NCBI RefSeq assembly: GCF_035634895.1
Contig: NZ_DASQCC010000238.1
Location: 1 to 64,000, forward strand
Source of the DNA: Actinophytocola sp035634895
GTDB lineage: Bacteria > Actinomycetota > Actinomycetes > Mycobacteriales > Pseudonocardiaceae
Length of the DNA stretch: 64,000 bases
Direction of reading: 5' to 3'
Part shown: positions 24,038-32,610 of the stretch, one piece after another
How positions within the stretch are numbered: position 1 is the first letter of the stretch
Layout of the letters: every line of letters starts with the position of its first letter
The notes under the pieces: model-generated
Seen by the model: only the letters and a program-made list of their open reading frames with translations
Databases searched by the model: none
What the model was told of the DNA's origin: nothing
Made by a program: the position numbers and the translations under genes

Positions 24038-24652
24038 GTGAGTGTGCAGGCAATGTCAACGGACGCCACTGAGATCTTTGCTCGTCTCAAGAGCGCGGCG
24101 TTCCATGAGCTGGTGAAGTCGTCGATGGCGGGGGAGCGAGAAGCCGTGGCGACGCTGTTCACCTGGATCCGACCGGCCATCGTTCGTTACTGTCGGTCAC
24201 GAATCGGACGCAGTGGATCGGCGTACTCGTCGGCCGACGACGTCGCCCAGGAAATCTGCATGGCCGTCCTGGGGGCCCTGGCTCGCTACCGGGACGAGCC
24301 CGAGTCGTTCCTTCCGTTCGTGTACGGCATCGCCGCGCACAAGGTGGCCGACCACTACCGGCGCGCGGGTCGCGACAAGTCGGACCCGGCCGCCGACGTG
24401 CCCGACGGCATCGACGGGGGCGCCAGCCCGGAACAGATGCTCATGGCCGCGGACCTGCGAACCCGGCTGGGCGGCCTGCTGGGCACCCTGCCGCCGCGCC
24501 AGCGCGAGATCCTCGTGCTGCGGCTGATCGTCGGCCTGTCGGCACAGGAGACGGCCACGGCCGTCGGCCTTACGCCCACGGCCGTGCGCGTCACCCAGCA
24601 CCGGGCGCTCGCGAAGCTGCGCAACGCCCTGTCCCCCGCCGAGTGGGTCTAG
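24038..24652 (+). CDS. ECF sigma factor, ShbA/SigD type
   Basis: A sigma factor of 204 residues. Region 2 includes YSSADDVAQEICMAVLGALARYRDEPESFLPFVYGIAAHKVADHYRRAGRD in pieces such as DDVAQEICMAVLGALARYRD and FVYGIAAHKVADHYRRAGRD; region 4 is LPPRQREILVLRLIVGLSAQ with a helix-turn-helix ending in RVTQHRALAKLRNAL. These segments fit the SigD/ShbA group, in Streptomyces known to drive the gene for the principal sigma factor. GGAGG at 24029-24033 supports GTG 24038 or GTG 24044. No anti-sigma gene is adjacent, which also fits ShbA. Confidence 0.85.
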   Translation: MSVQAMSTDATEIFARLKSAAFHELVKSSMAGEREAVATLFTWIRPAIVRYCRSRIGRSGSAYSSADDVAQEICMAVLGALARYRDEPESFLPFVYGIAAHKVADHYRRAGRDKSDPAADVPDGIDGGASPEQMLMAADLRTRLGGLLGTLPPRQREILVLRLIVGLSAQETATAVGLTPTAVRVTQHRALAKLRNALSPAEWV

Positions 24653-24674
24653 TCAGGTCTGGCCACAGATCTGG

Positions 24675-25280
24675 TCAGGTCGCCCTGGCACGAAGGTAGA
24701 TCTGCACCTCAAGGCGATTCCGCTCAGCCTCGGCCCTCACCTCGTTCACCTCGAGGATCGCGAAACCGGCCCGCTCGACGAGACCCGCGAGCTCGTCGGG
24801 CGGGTACGCGGTCGCCGTGGCCGGCACGCCCAGGAAGCTGATCGGGAGCTCGTCGAAGTCGCCCAGCACCATGGCGACCTGCAGCAGCCTCGGCCCACGC
24901 AGCTGACCGCGGAGCTGGGTCAGCAGCGGCAGGATGTCCCGGCGCGGCAGCATGATGAGGGCGAAGAACGCGACGATGGCGTCGAACTCGCCGAGATCCG
25001 CGACATCTCGCATGTCGCGGCGCAGGTACCGGCCACCGGGCGCGTGCCGCTCGGCGAGCCTCAACATGGCCGCGGACTCGTCGACGCCCACGACGTCGAG
25101 GCCCGCGTCGACTAGTTGTCTCGCCGTCGGCAGCCCGCTGCCGCAACCGAGGTCGAGCACCCGCGCGGGTCCCGTCAGCCGGCCGACCAGCCATTCGCCC
25201 TCGGCGACCTGCGCGTCCCGCTCCACGAAGGACTCGTCATATCGCTTGCCGATCCGGTCGAACGGCGGAACCTGGGCCAC
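24675..25280 (-). CDS. Class I SAM-dependent methyltransferase
   Basis: A 201-residue Rossmann methyltransferase. Motif I is ARVLDLGCGSGLPTARQL (about 39-56), the acidic residue closing the next strand is in VVGVDES, and DMRDVADLGEFDAIVAFFAL covers motifs II-IV. The beginning FDRIGKRYDESFVERDAQV is typical of small-molecule methyltransferases. GTG 25280 lies 36 bp after the kstR stop on the same strand, so it may be expressed from the kstR promoter. Substrate unknown. Confidence 0.82.
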   Translation of the reverse strand: MAQVPPFDRIGKRYDESFVERDAQVAEGEWLVGRLTGPARVLDLGCGSGLPTARQLVDAGLDVVGVDESAAMLRLAERHAPGGRYLRRDMRDVADLGEFDAIVAFFALIMLPRRDILPLLTQLRGQLRGPRLLQVAMVLGDFDELPISFLGVPATATAYPPDELAGLVERAGFAILEVNEVRAEAERNRLEVQIYLRARAT

Positions 25281-25316
25281 CCGGCCAGCATGACCGGCCC
25301 CTCCGTGGACGTCCAG

Positions 25317-25946
25317 TCAGCTGTTGACCTTGTGGTTCAGCAGTAGGCGAACCGTCAGCTCGAGGCGTTCGGCCACATCGGACGCCGACGAGCGGCGGGT
25401 CACCCAGGCGACCAGGTTGGACAGCCACACGTCGCCGATCACCCTGGCCAGGGCGCGGTCCTCCTCGGTCGGGTCGCCCTCGTGCAGCGCGTGGGTGAAC
25501 ATGCGCTCGATCTGCTTGGCGACGGCGTCGACCTCGGCGGCCGCCGAGGCGTCGGCGAACATGAACGCCCTGGTCATCGCCTCGGTGAGGTTCGGGTCGC
25601 GTTGCATGGCTCGGGTGATCCTGCCCAGCACGAACAGCATCCGGTCATACGCCGTGTCGCCCGGCAGGCTGCCGCGCTCGGTGCGCTCCTGACCCTGCTC
25701 CAGCTCGCGCGCGAGACCCGACACCAGCAGGTGGATCTTCGACGGGAAGTACCGGTACAGGGTGCCCAGCGCGACGTCCGCCTTCTCCGCGACGGCCCGC
25801 ATCTGCACCGCCTCGAAGCCGCCCTTCGACGCCAGCGATATCGTCGCGTCCAGGATCCTCTTTCGACGGTCCCGTTGCGCGGCGGAGCCGAGCTCGTCGG
25901 TCAGCACGTTCAGCGCGTTCGCGCCGGACGTTCGCGGTCTCGCCAT
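25317..25946 (-). CDS. kstR: KstR, TetR-family repressor of sterol catabolism
   Basis: A 209-residue TetR regulator. The DNA-binding domain (AQRDRRKRILDATISLASKG, VQMRAVAEKADVALGTLYRYFPSK) and the C-terminal ligand domain (RAMQRDPNLTEAMTRAFMFADAS, RVIGDVWLSNLVAWVTRRSS) agree closely with M. tuberculosis KstR as I recall it. KstR represses cholesterol genes and is released by a 3-oxo-cholestenoyl-CoA type ligand. ATG 25946 has AGGGG upstream, so unlike its targets this mRNA has a leader. A KstR box lies 33 bp upstream, implying autoregulation. It is divergent from fadE34, the same neighbourhood as in mycobacteria. Confidence 0.93.
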   Translation of the reverse strand: MARPRTSGANALNVLTDELGSAAQRDRRKRILDATISLASKGGFEAVQMRAVAEKADVALGTLYRYFPSKIHLLVSGLARELEQGQERTERGSLPGDTAYDRMLFVLGRITRAMQRDPNLTEAMTRAFMFADASAAAEVDAVAKQIERMFTHALHEGDPTEEDRALARVIGDVWLSNLVAWVTRRSSASDVAERLELTVRLLLNHKVNS

Positions 25947-25978
25947 CTGCTACATCCCCTGTTTGGCTGTGCTCTCAA

Positions 25979-25992
25979 CAGAACACGTTCCC
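25979..25992. promoter_or_regulatory. KstR box of kstR
   Basis: CAGAACACGTTCCC keeps the core AACnnGTT but lacks the outer T/A pair of the other boxes, so it may be a weaker site. It lies 33 bp upstream of the kstR start and 66 bp from the fadE34 box. Confidence 0.7.
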
Positions 25993-26058
25993 ACCTGCTC
26001 GGGACAGTTTACTCGACCTTGATACCGGACATGTTACGTCTGTCGATCACCCAAAAAC

Positions 26059-26076
26059 TAGAACGTGTTCTATACT
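26059..26076 (+). promoter_or_regulatory. KstR operator and leaderless promoter of the fadE34 operon
   Basis: TAGAACGTGTTCTA (26059-26072) is a full KstR palindrome. A -10 hexamer TATACT (26071-26076) overlaps its right edge and ends 6 nt before the fadE34 GTG. Confidence 0.87.
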
Positions 26077-26082
26077 CGCCGA

Positions 26083-28074
26083 GTGTCCTTCGAGGCTGCC
26101 ATCAACGACGCCGCGACGCGTGCGAACACCCTGGCCACCGTCCGCGCGATGGAAACCGAGCCCCAGGCCTGGACGAAACACTGGACCATGGTCACCGAGC
26201 TGGGGCTGTGCACGGTCACCCAGGACGGCGGCACCCTCGCCGACCAGGCCTCGGCCCTCACGGCGGCCGCGCGGCACCTCGTCCCCGGCCCGGTTCTCCC
26301 CGCCGCGCTCGGCAGCGTGCTCGGCCTCCCCCAGGTCGGCGCCGTCGCCCTGGACCCCGGCGATATCACTCTGACGGGTGACCTCGCCACCGGCACGAGC
26401 GGACCGGTGCTCGGCGCCGACGGCCACACCCTCGTCCGGATCGGCGGCACATGGTGCACCGTCGACCACCCCGCCACGCCGGTCACGCCCGTCGACTTCT
26501 CCCGCCCGCTCGGCACGCTCAGGCTCGACGGCACGCCCGTGGCCAGGCACGACCTCGACGACGTCGAGCACCTGACCGCGACCCTCTTCGCCGCCGAGGC
26601 CGCCGGCGTCGCGCGGTGGTGCCTCGACACGGCGGTCGCGTACGCCGGGATCCGTGAGCAGTTCGACCGGCCCATCGGCTCGTTCCAGGCGGTCAAGCAC
26701 CTGTGCGCGGAGATGCTGTGCCGCGCCGAGCAGGCCGCCGCCCTGGCCTGGGACGCCGCGCGGGCACCCGAGTCGCTCTCGGCGCCGGCCGCCGCGGCAC
26801 TGGCGCTCGACGCCGCGGTCGACAACGCGAAGGACTGCGTGCAGATCCTCGGCGGCATCGGCTTCACCTGGGAGCACGACGCCCACCTGTACCTGCGGCG
26901 TGCGCTCGCGAACCGGCAGCTGCTCGGCGGCAGCGCCCGCTGGCGCCGCCGGGTCGCCGACCTGGCGCTGGCCGGCGAGCGGCGGGGACTCGGCGTGGTG
27001 GCCGACGACCAGCAGACCCGTGCCGCGGCGCGGACGTTCGCCGCGAGCATCGCCGGACTGTCCACCGATGAGCAGCGGGAACGGTTGGCGGACAGCGGTT
27101 ACCTCACCCCACACTGGCCCCGCCCGTACGGGCTCGCCGCGTCGGCACGTGCGCAGCTCGTGATCGACGAGGAGCTGGCGAACGCCGGCGTCCACCGGCC
27201 GGACCTCGTGATCGGCGCGTGGGCCGCGCCGACGATCCTCACGCACGGCACCGACGAGCAGCGGGCACGGTTCGTGCCGCCGACGTTGCGTGGCGAGCTC
27301 CGCTGGTGCCAGCTGTTCTCCGAGCCCGGCGCCGGCTCGGACCTGGCCTCGTTGCGTACCAAGGCGGTACGGGTGGACGGCGGTTGGCGGCTGTCCGGGC
27401 AGAAGGTGTGGACGTCGGCGGCCGTGGAGGCGGACTGGGGCATCTGCCTCGCCCGCACCGACCCGCGCGCGCCGAAGCACGACGGCATCACGTACTTCCT
27501 GGTCGACATGCGGTCGACCGGCATCACGTTGCGGCCGCTGCGGGAGATCACCGGCGAAGCCCGCTTCAACGAGGTGTTCCTCGACGACGTGTTCGTGCCG
27601 GACGACTGCGTGGTCGGCGAGGTCGACGGCGGCTGGAAGCTGGCCCGCACGACGCTCGCCAACGAGCGGGTCGCCCTCGGCGGCGGCTCGTCGCTCGGCG
27701 CGGGTGTCGAACGGCTGCTCACCCTCGCCGGCGATCTCGACGACAGTGCCCGCGAACGCGTCGGTTTCCTTGTGGCACAGGGACTCTCGGTATCCCTCGT
27801 GGACCTGCGGGCGACGTTGCGGCAGCTGGACGGCGGCGGCCCGGGTCCGGAGTCGAGCGTGTGCAAGCTGGTCGGCGTGCGGCAGCGGCAGGACGTCGCC
27901 GAGACCGCCCTCGACCTGCTCGGGCCGGCGGGCGCGGCCGTCGACGAGGCGACCGGTCCCGCCGTGCACGAGTTCCTGCTCACCCGGTGTCTCAGCATCG
28001 CCGGCGGCACCACACAGGTGCTGCGTAACCTCGTCGGCGAACGGATTCTCGGCCTGCCAAGGGAGAAACGCTGA
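26083..28074 (+). CDS. fadE34: FadE34-type two-domain acyl-CoA dehydrogenase (ChsE3-like)
   Basis: A 663-residue protein joining two dehydrogenase halves. The first (about 1-290) is a degenerate short form with IREQFDRPIGSFQAVKHLCAE and GGIGFTWEHDAHLYLRRAL. The second (about 310-663) is catalytic, with FSEPGAGSDLASLRTKAVRV, SGQKVWTSAAVEADWG, NEVFLDDVFVPDDCVVGEVD and AGGTTQVLRNLVGERILGLPR. It corresponds to FadE34, which mimics an alpha-beta heterodimer in one chain and dehydrogenates C24 steroid-acid CoA thioesters such as 3-oxo-chol-4-en-24-oyl-CoA. GTG 26083 fits a leaderless start. It overlaps fadE29 by one base (TGATG). Slightly shorter than the mycobacterial protein. Confidence 0.92.
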   Translation: MSFEAAINDAATRANTLATVRAMETEPQAWTKHWTMVTELGLCTVTQDGGTLADQASALTAAARHLVPGPVLPAALGSVLGLPQVGAVALDPGDITLTGDLATGTSGPVLGADGHTLVRIGGTWCTVDHPATPVTPVDFSRPLGTLRLDGTPVARHDLDDVEHLTATLFAAEAAGVARWCLDTAVAYAGIREQFDRPIGSFQAVKHLCAEMLCRAEQAAALAWDAARAPESLSAPAAAALALDAAVDNAKDCVQILGGIGFTWEHDAHLYLRRALANRQLLGGSARWRRRVADLALAGERRGLGVVADDQQTRAAARTFAASIAGLSTDEQRERLADSGYLTPHWPRPYGLAASARAQLVIDEELANAGVHRPDLVIGAWAAPTILTHGTDEQRARFVPPTLRGELRWCQLFSEPGAGSDLASLRTKAVRVDGGWRLSGQKVWTSAAVEADWGICLARTDPRAPKHDGITYFLVDMRSTGITLRPLREITGEARFNEVFLDDVFVPDDCVVGEVDGGWKLARTTLANERVALGGGSSLGAGVERLLTLAGDLDDSARERVGFLVAQGLSVSLVDLRATLRQLDGGGPGPESSVCKLVGVRQRQDVAETALDLLGPAGAAVDEATGPAVHEFLLTRCLSIAGGTTQVLRNLVGERILGLPREKR

Positions 28075-28997
28075 TGGACTTCGCGTTGGACGACACGCAG
28101 CAGGCCGTCGCGGAGCTGACCCGCGAGATCCTGACGCGCGAGCGCGACCCCGACTCGGCGTGGAAGGCCCTGGGCCACGCGGGCCTGCTGGCCGGCGACG
28201 GCCTCGGTGTGCTGGAGACGGCATTGGTGCTGTACGAGATCGGCCGCGCGGCGGCACGGCTCCCGGCGCTGAGCACCCTCGCCCTCGGTGTCCTCCCGCT
28301 GGGCAACCACGAACTGCTGGCGCCGGTCGGCGCCGGTGAGCGGCTGCTGACCGCGGCACTGCGTGGTTCGGTGACCGTCTCAGGTGAGAACCTGCTGTCC
28401 GGCACCGCGATCGGTGTCGTGCATGCCGCGAGCGCGTACCGTATTCTGGTCCCCGCTGGAGATACCGTGTTCCTCGTCTCGCCCGAGGACATCACGTTGA
28501 CGCAGACCTACACGGCGAGTGGCGCCCCTGAACACACCATCGGCCTCGACCGGACTCCGGGCGAGCCGGTGTGCGAAACCACCCACCTGCACCGGCACGC
28601 GACTGCCGGTGCCTGCGCGTACGGCGACGGACTGCTCGCCGGCGCGCTCGACCTGACCGCCGCCCATGTCCGCACCCGCGAACAGTTCGGCAAGCCCCTC
28701 GCCACGTTCCAGGCGGTGGCACAGCAGATCGCGGACGTGTACATCGCGTCCCGCACCCTGCACCTCGCGGCCTGGTCGGCGATCTGGCGGCTGGCCGGCG
28801 AGCGGGACCCGGACGAGGATCTCGCCGTCGCCGCGTACTGGCTCGCCGAGGAGGCCATGCCCGCACTGCACACCTGCCACCACCTGCACGGCGGCGTCGG
28901 CGTCGACGCCAGCTACCCCCTGCACCGCTACTACTCCACCATGAAGGACCTCGTGCGAATGCTCGGCGGCGTCGAGCACCGGCTGGCGGCGGTGTGA
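28074..28997 (+). CDS. fadE29: FadE29-like dehydrogenase subunit (ChsE2)
   Basis: This protein of 307 residues begins MDFALDDTQQAVAELTREIL and has the short-form layout with a reduced middle domain. The C-terminal domain contains HVRTREQFGKPLATFQAVAQ and HHLHGGVGVDASYPLHRYYS. It matches ChsE2 (FadE29), which with ChsE1 (FadE28) forms the alpha2beta2 dehydrogenase acting on the C22 three-carbon side chain (3-oxo-4-pregnene-20-carboxyl-CoA). Order here is fadE29 then fadE28, the reverse of the mycobacterial igr operon. One-base overlap with fadE34 suggests coupling. Confidence 0.88.
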   Translation: MDFALDDTQQAVAELTREILTRERDPDSAWKALGHAGLLAGDGLGVLETALVLYEIGRAAARLPALSTLALGVLPLGNHELLAPVGAGERLLTAALRGSVTVSGENLLSGTAIGVVHAASAYRILVPAGDTVFLVSPEDITLTQTYTASGAPEHTIGLDRTPGEPVCETTHLHRHATAGACAYGDGLLAGALDLTAAHVRTREQFGKPLATFQAVAQQIADVYIASRTLHLAAWSAIWRLAGERDPDEDLAVAAYWLAEEAMPALHTCHHLHGGVGVDASYPLHRYYSTMKDLVRMLGGVEHRLAAV

Positions 28998-28999
28998 CC

Positions 29000-30148
29000 A
29001 TGGACCTCGATCTCACCCCCGCCCAGCACGGGCTCGCCCTGGAGCTGCGGGAGTACTTCCGCGAACTGCTGTCCACCGAGGAACGCGCGGACATGCTCAC
29101 CGCGCGGCACGGCGACGTCTTCCGCACCCTGGTGCGGCGCATGGGCCGCGACGGCTGGCTCGGCATCGGCTGGCCGGAGGCGTACGGCGGCCGCGGTTTC
29201 GGCATGGTCGAGCAGCAGATCTTCGTCAACGAGGCCGCCCGCGCCGACGTCCCGCTGCCGTACGTCACGCTGCAGACCGTCGGCCCGACGCTGCAGGCGT
29301 ACGGAACCGAGGCACAGAAGGACTTCTTCCTGCCGAAGATCCTGGCCGGCGAGGTCCACTTCGCGATCGGCTACACCGAACCGGAGGCCGGGACGGACCT
29401 GGCCTCGTTGCGTACCAGCGCGGTCCGGGACGGGGACCACTACGTCGTCAACGGGCAGAAGATCTTCACGACCGGCGCGCACGACGCCGACTACATCTGG
29501 CTGGCGGTGCGCACGGATCCGGACGCCCCGAAACACAAGGGAATCTCGATCCTGATCCTCGACACCGGTGCCCCCGGCTACTCGTGGACGCCGATCATCA
29601 CCTGCGACGGCGCGCACCACGTCAACGCCACGTACTACAGCGATGTGCGGGTGCCGGCGGACATGCTGGTGGGCAAGGAGAACGCGGGCTGGCGGCTGAT
29701 CACCACGCAGCTCAACCACGAGCGCGTGATGCTCGGCCCGGCCGGCCGGCTGGCCGCGCTGTACGACCGGGTCCGAACCTGGGCGAGCAGCCAGGACCTG
29801 TTGGCGGAGCCGGACGTGCGGCGCGCGCTTGCCAAGGCACGCGCGCACGTGCGGGTCACCGAGTTGCTCAACTGGCAGGTGGCGGCCGCCGGCGCCGACG
29901 TGTCCATCGCGGACGCCTCGGCGACGAAGGTGTTCCAGTCCGACCGGATCCAGTGGCTCGGCCGCGTGCTGGAGGAGGTCGTCGGCACCTACGGCGACCC
30001 GGCCGACCCCGCGACGGGAGAGCTCGTGCAGTGGCTCGACGTGCAGGCGAAACGCAACCTGGTGCTGACGTTCGGCGGTGGGGTGAACGAGGTGCAGCGC
30101 GAGCTGATCGCCATGGCCGGCCTCGACCTGCCCCGGGTGCCGCGATGA
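29000..30148 (+). CDS. fadE28: FadE28-like dehydrogenase subunit (ChsE1)
   Basis: A 382-residue full dehydrogenase: GWLGIGWPEAYGGRGFGMVE in the N domain, GYTEPEAGTDLASLRTSAVR and VNGQKIFTTGAHDADYIWLA in the middle, and the C-terminal TFGGGVNEVQRELIAMAGLD. The pattern fits ChsE1 (FadE28), the partner of ChsE2 encoded just before it. ATG 29000 is 2 bp after the fadE29 stop; an in-frame GTG at 28994 is the alternative. Stop overlaps chsH2 as ATGA. Confidence 0.88.
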   Translation: MDLDLTPAQHGLALELREYFRELLSTEERADMLTARHGDVFRTLVRRMGRDGWLGIGWPEAYGGRGFGMVEQQIFVNEAARADVPLPYVTLQTVGPTLQAYGTEAQKDFFLPKILAGEVHFAIGYTEPEAGTDLASLRTSAVRDGDHYVVNGQKIFTTGAHDADYIWLAVRTDPDAPKHKGISILILDTGAPGYSWTPIITCDGAHHVNATYYSDVRVPADMLVGKENAGWRLITTQLNHERVMLGPAGRLAALYDRVRTWASSQDLLAEPDVRRALAKARAHVRVTELLNWQVAAAGADVSIADASATKVFQSDRIQWLGRVLEEVVGTYGDPADPATGELVQWLDVQAKRNLVLTFGGGVNEVQRELIAMAGLDLPRVPR

Positions 30149-31020
30149 CCGACATCGAGGCGGCGGCCGAGGAGATCATCGCGCGTGGCGAGGCCGGACG
30201 GCGCCACGGCCGGGACCCGGTCAACATGCCGATGGTCCGCAACTGGCTGGAGGCCATGGGGGACGAGAACCCCGTGTACGCCGACGTCGCCCCGCCGGCC
30301 ATGGCCCAGGTGTGGACCATGTTCGGGCTCAACGGGAACCGGTCGGACGACGACCCGCTCGGCACGATGATCCACGTGCTCGACGAGGCGGGCTACACCT
30401 CCATCGTGGCGACGAACTGCGAGCAGACCTACCACCGTTACCTGCGCTACGGCGAGGAGGTCGCGCTGACGGCCACCCTGGAGAGCGTGGTCGGCCCGAA
30501 GAGGACGGCCCTCGGCGAGGGCTGGTTCGTGACCACCCGCAACATCTGGTACGTCGACGACGAGCCGGTCGCGGAGATGCTGTTCCGTGTCCTCAAGTTC
30601 GCGCCGAAGCCCGCGGCACCGCCACCGCAGCCGGTGATCCGCCCCATGGTCAACCGGGACACGGAGTTCTTCTGGGCGGGCACGGCGCGCGGTGAGCTGC
30701 GGATCCAGCAGTGCGGCGGCTGCGGCGCGCTGCGGCATCCGCCAGGACCGATGTGCCCGCACTGCAACGAGACCAAGCCGACACACGTTGTCGCAAGTGG
30801 ACTGGGCGAGGTGTACAGCTATGTCGTGCACCACCATCCACCGGTGCCGGGCCACACGCTGCCGTTCGTGATCGCACTCGTCGAGCTGGAAGAAGGTGTT
30901 CGGTTGCTGGCCGAGCTCGTTGACGTGGAGCCGGCGGAGGTCGCCGTGGGCATGCCGGTGCGCATCGACTTCGTGCTGGTGGACGACGAGCTGACGATGC
31001 CCGTCTGGCGGTCGCGATGA
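30145..31020 (+). CDS. chsH2: ChsH2, MaoC-DUF35 hydratase subunit and Ltp2 partner
   Basis: A 291-residue protein with an N-terminal MaoC-like hotdog domain (about 1-155, including NPVYADVAPPAMAQVWTMFG) and a C-terminal DUF35/OB domain with a zinc ribbon CGGC...CPHC (near 190-208). In sterol degraders ChsH2 pairs with ChsH1 to hydrate the C22 side chain, while its DUF35 part binds and supports the aldolase Ltp2. Both functions fit the order chsH2-chsH1-ltp2 seen here. ATGA overlaps join it to fadE28 and chsH1. Confidence 0.93.
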   Translation: MTDIEAAAEEIIARGEAGRRHGRDPVNMPMVRNWLEAMGDENPVYADVAPPAMAQVWTMFGLNGNRSDDDPLGTMIHVLDEAGYTSIVATNCEQTYHRYLRYGEEVALTATLESVVGPKRTALGEGWFVTTRNIWYVDDEPVAEMLFRVLKFAPKPAAPPPQPVIRPMVNRDTEFFWAGTARGELRIQQCGGCGALRHPPGPMCPHCNETKPTHVVASGLGEVYSYVVHHHPPVPGHTLPFVIALVELEEGVRLLAELVDVEPAEVAVGMPVRIDFVLVDDELTMPVWRSR

Positions 31021-31400
31021 TCACCGTCGGGGAGGAGCTCCCGCCGCTGGAGCTGGACATCACGCCGACGTTCGTGGTGAGCACGGCGATCGCCACCCGG
31101 GACTTCCAGGAGGTGCACCACGACCGCGACCTGGCCGTGAAACGCGGATCGAAGGACATCTTCCTGAACATCCTCACCGACACCGGCCTGGTGCAGCGGT
31201 TCGTCACGGACTGGGCGGGCCCGTCGGCACTGGTCCGCAACATCTCGATCCGGCTCGGTGTGCCGTGCTACGCCTACGAGAAGCTGACGTTCAGCGGCCG
31301 GGTGGCCTCGCGGGAGGATCGTGAGTACGTCATAGAAGTGGTGGCACGCAACAGTCTCGGCGACCACGTGACCGGTACCGTGCGAATCGAGGTGCCGTGA
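31017..31400 (+). CDS. chsH1: ChsH1, MaoC-like hydratase subunit
   Basis: A 127-residue single hotdog protein carrying the catalytic segment IATRDFQEVHHDRDLAVKRG, with Asp and His in hydratase-2 positions, and SKDIFLNILTDTGLVQRFVT. With ChsH2 it forms the heterotetrameric hydratase for 3-oxo-4,17-pregnadiene-20-carboxyl-CoA. ATGA overlap with chsH2; its TGA shares bases with the ltp2 start. Confidence 0.93.
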   Translation: MITVGEELPPLELDITPTFVVSTAIATRDFQEVHHDRDLAVKRGSKDIFLNILTDTGLVQRFVTDWAGPSALVRNISIRLGVPCYAYEKLTFSGRVASREDREYVIEVVARNSLGDHVTGTVRIEVP

Positions 31401-32557
31401 TGGAAGCGGCCGTCGTTGGCATCGGCGCGACCGAGTTCTCGAAGGACTCCGGGCGCAGTGAGCTACAGCTGGCCGCGGAGGCGGTCCGGGAGGCGCTCGC
31501 GGACGCGGGCCTCCGACCGTCCGATGTGGACGGACTGGTGACCTTCACAATGGACGCCAACGCGGAGGTCGCGGTGGCGCGTGAGCTGGGGATCCCGTCG
31601 CTGTCGTTCTTCTCCCGCGTCGCCTACGGCGGCGGCGCGGCATGCGCGACCGTGCAGCAGGCGGCGATGGCGGTCGAGACCGGGATGGCGTCGGTGGTCG
31701 TGTGCTACCGGGCGTTCAACGAGCGGTCGGGCAGCCGGTTCGGGCGTGTGCAGACGGCGGCCGCGGCGGCACCGACGTCCTCGGGCATCGACAACGGCTG
31801 GCACTACCCGATGGGCCTTGGCACCCCGGCGGCGACGGTGGCGATGTTCGCCCGCCGGTACATGCACGAGTACGGCGCGACGAGCGAGGACTTCGGCGCG
31901 GTGGCGGTGGCCGACCGCCGGCACGCGGCGACGAACCCCAAGGCGTGGTTCTACAACCGGCCGATCACGCTGGCGGACCACCAGGCGTCGCGGTGGATCG
32001 CCGAACCGTTGCGGCTGCTGGACTGCTGCCAGGAGAGCGACGGCGGGGTGGCGCTGGTGGTGACGTCCCGCGAACGGGCGGCGGACCTGCCGCACAGCCC
32101 GGCCTTCGTGGCGGCGGCCGCGCAGGGCTCGGGCACCGACCAGTTCACGATGAACAGCTACTACCGCGAGGACCTCACCGGCCTGCCGGAGATGGGCGTG
32201 GTGGCGCGGCAGCTGTGGGCGCAGTCGGGACTGGGGCCCGAGGACATGTCGGTGGCGGTGCTGTACGACCACTTCACGCCGTTCGTGCTGGTGCAGCTGG
32301 AGGAGCTGGGCTTCTGCGGCAGGGGCGAGGCCCGCCACTTCATCGCCGACGGCGCGCTGGAGCTGGACGGCAGGCTGCCGACCAACCCCCACGGCGGCCA
32401 GCTCGGCGAGGCGTACATCCATGGCATGAACGGCATCGCGGAGGCGGTCCGCCAACTCCGCGGCACCGCCGTCAACCAGGTCCCCGACGCGGCGAACGTA
32501 CTGGTCACGGCCGGCACGGGCGTACCGACGAGCGCACTGGTCCTGTCCACGAGCTGA
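31400..32557 (+). CDS. ltp2: Ltp2, thiolase-like steroid side-chain retro-aldolase
   Basis: A 385-residue thiolase-superfamily protein: VVGIGATEFSKDSGRSELQL, the SRVAYGGGAACATVQQAAMA loop, AVLYDHFTPFVLVQLEELGF and NPHGGQLGEAYIHGMNG. Tyrosines in the last two segments are candidates for the catalytic pair described for Ltp2. It removes the last three side-chain carbons as propionyl-CoA to leave the C17-ketone, working together with the ChsH2 DUF35 domain. ATG 31400 overlaps the chsH1 stop by one base; GTG 31397 is an alternative. It ends the operon. Confidence 0.93.
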   Translation: MEAAVVGIGATEFSKDSGRSELQLAAEAVREALADAGLRPSDVDGLVTFTMDANAEVAVARELGIPSLSFFSRVAYGGGAACATVQQAAMAVETGMASVVVCYRAFNERSGSRFGRVQTAAAAAPTSSGIDNGWHYPMGLGTPAATVAMFARRYMHEYGATSEDFGAVAVADRRHAATNPKAWFYNRPITLADHQASRWIAEPLRLLDCCQESDGGVALVVTSRERAADLPHSPAFVAAAAQGSGTDQFTMNSYYREDLTGLPEMGVVARQLWAQSGLGPEDMSVAVLYDHFTPFVLVQLEELGFCGRGEARHFIADGALELDGRLPTNPHGGQLGEAYIHGMNGIAEAVRQLRGTAVNQVPDAANVLVTAGTGVPTSALVLSTS

Positions 32558-32572
32558 GGTCGGGCACGCGCA

Positions 32573-32610
32573 CCGCTCGCCGAGCCACGCTGGCAGGCTC
32601 AGCCGAGCGG
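32573..32610. terminator. Hairpin between convergent ltp2 and PhaC-like genes
   Basis: The arms CCGCTCGCCGAGCC (32573-32586) and GGCTCAGCCGAGCGG (32596-32610) pair imperfectly, with one bulge and one mismatch, around a 9-nt loop. The right arm includes the stop codon of the convergent gene. A bidirectional terminator without T run is likely. Confidence 0.5.
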
